In this document: in pieces, positions 63,977-64,000 of the stretch
Numbering within the stretch: the stretch's first letter is position 1
Layout of the letters: each line of letters begins with the position of its first letter
Source: Acidovorax carolinensis
Lineage (GTDB): Bacteria; Pseudomonadota; Gammaproteobacteria; Burkholderiales; Burkholderiaceae_C
DNA length: 64,000 nt
Direction of reading: 5' to 3'
NCBI RefSeq assembly: GCF_002157145.1
Contig: NZ_CP021361.1
Coordinates: 2,721,001 to 2,785,000, forward strand
Program-made: the position numbers and the translations under genes
Notes under the pieces: model-generated
The model's database searches: none
Told to the model about the DNA's origin: nothing
Seen by the model: the letters and a program-made list of their open reading frames with translations, nothing else

Positions 63977-64000
63977 ATGCCCGGCTACTCCGACCCCGGC
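63977..64000 (+). CDS. Possible start of a gene cut by the window edge
   Basis: ATG at 63977 begins MPGYSDPG and stays open to the window end. A CCTGGAG ribosome-binding-like sequence lies 8-14 bases upstream, and it is divergent from the CBS gene. Eight codons are too few to say more. Confidence 0.35.

Overview
The window is about 64 kb of GC-rich, densely coding DNA. Gene content and order (rlmE-ftsH-folP-glmM; rpsB-tsf-pyrH-frr-uppS-cdsA-dxr-rseP-bamA-skp-lpxD-fabZ-lpxA-lpxB-rnhB; glyA-nrdR), a Kdo-hydroxylase homologue and a family of short palindromic repeats point to a betaproteobacterium, probably Comamonadaceae (Acidovorax-like). The taxonomic call is inference. No insertion sequence, prophage, CRISPR array or rRNA was seen; this looks like core chromosome.

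Region 1 (1-14,640) is a phosphate-starvation island. It holds pstSCAB-phoU-phoB (minus strand, phoB cut by the window edge), a divergent fasciclin-type lipoprotein, a periplasmic binding protein, exopolyphosphatase (ppx), ppk-sixA, and a tightly coupled minus-strand operon that I read as olsB-plcP-agt. Those three would make ornithine lipid, strip phosphate head groups from phospholipids and rebuild the diacylglycerol as glycolipid. Four PHO-box-like sites, each 10 bp upstream of a plausible -10, sit before pstS, the fasciclin gene, ppk and olsB. Phosphate uptake, polyphosphate turnover and phosphorus-free membrane lipids therefore appear to be wired together. The island also contains a small Lys/Ala-rich protein preceded by a perfect 33-bp palindrome.

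Region 2 (15,047-29,069) is housekeeping: glmM, folP, ftsH, rlmE, divergent yhbY and a sugar-transferase-like gene, a Kdo hydroxylase, a DUF4149 membrane protein, greA, carAB and a TrmH-family methyltransferase. Region 3 (29,116-43,370) is the minus-strand envelope/translation supercluster from rpsB down to rnhB, covering translation factors, undecaprenyl phosphate, CDP-diacylglycerol, isoprenoid (dxr), outer-membrane protein assembly and lipid A synthesis.

Region 4 (43,561-56,491) is more accessory: an amidase, a DadA-like FAD oxidoreductase, mmsA with a divergent LysR regulator, a fused NAD(P)H-hydrate repair enzyme, rnr, two identical tRNA-Leu(CAG) genes, a GNAT protein and a DUF349 protein. 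Region 5 (56,492-64,000) has a long gene-poor stretch, a lytic transglycosylase with a long structured leader, glyA behind a ZTP (pfl) riboswitch, nrdR, a UshA-like 5'-nucleotidase, aroC and a CBS-domain protein.

Two window-wide observations matter. Ten genes, including essential ones, are each broken by one or two single-base deletions, mostly in short G/C runs; adding the missing bases restores every frame, so sequencing error is likelier than gene decay. At least nine copies of a ~50-bp palindromic repeat occur between genes and, without disrupting the frame, inside lpxB, the TrmH-family gene, the DUF4149 gene, the DUF349 gene and probably folP.
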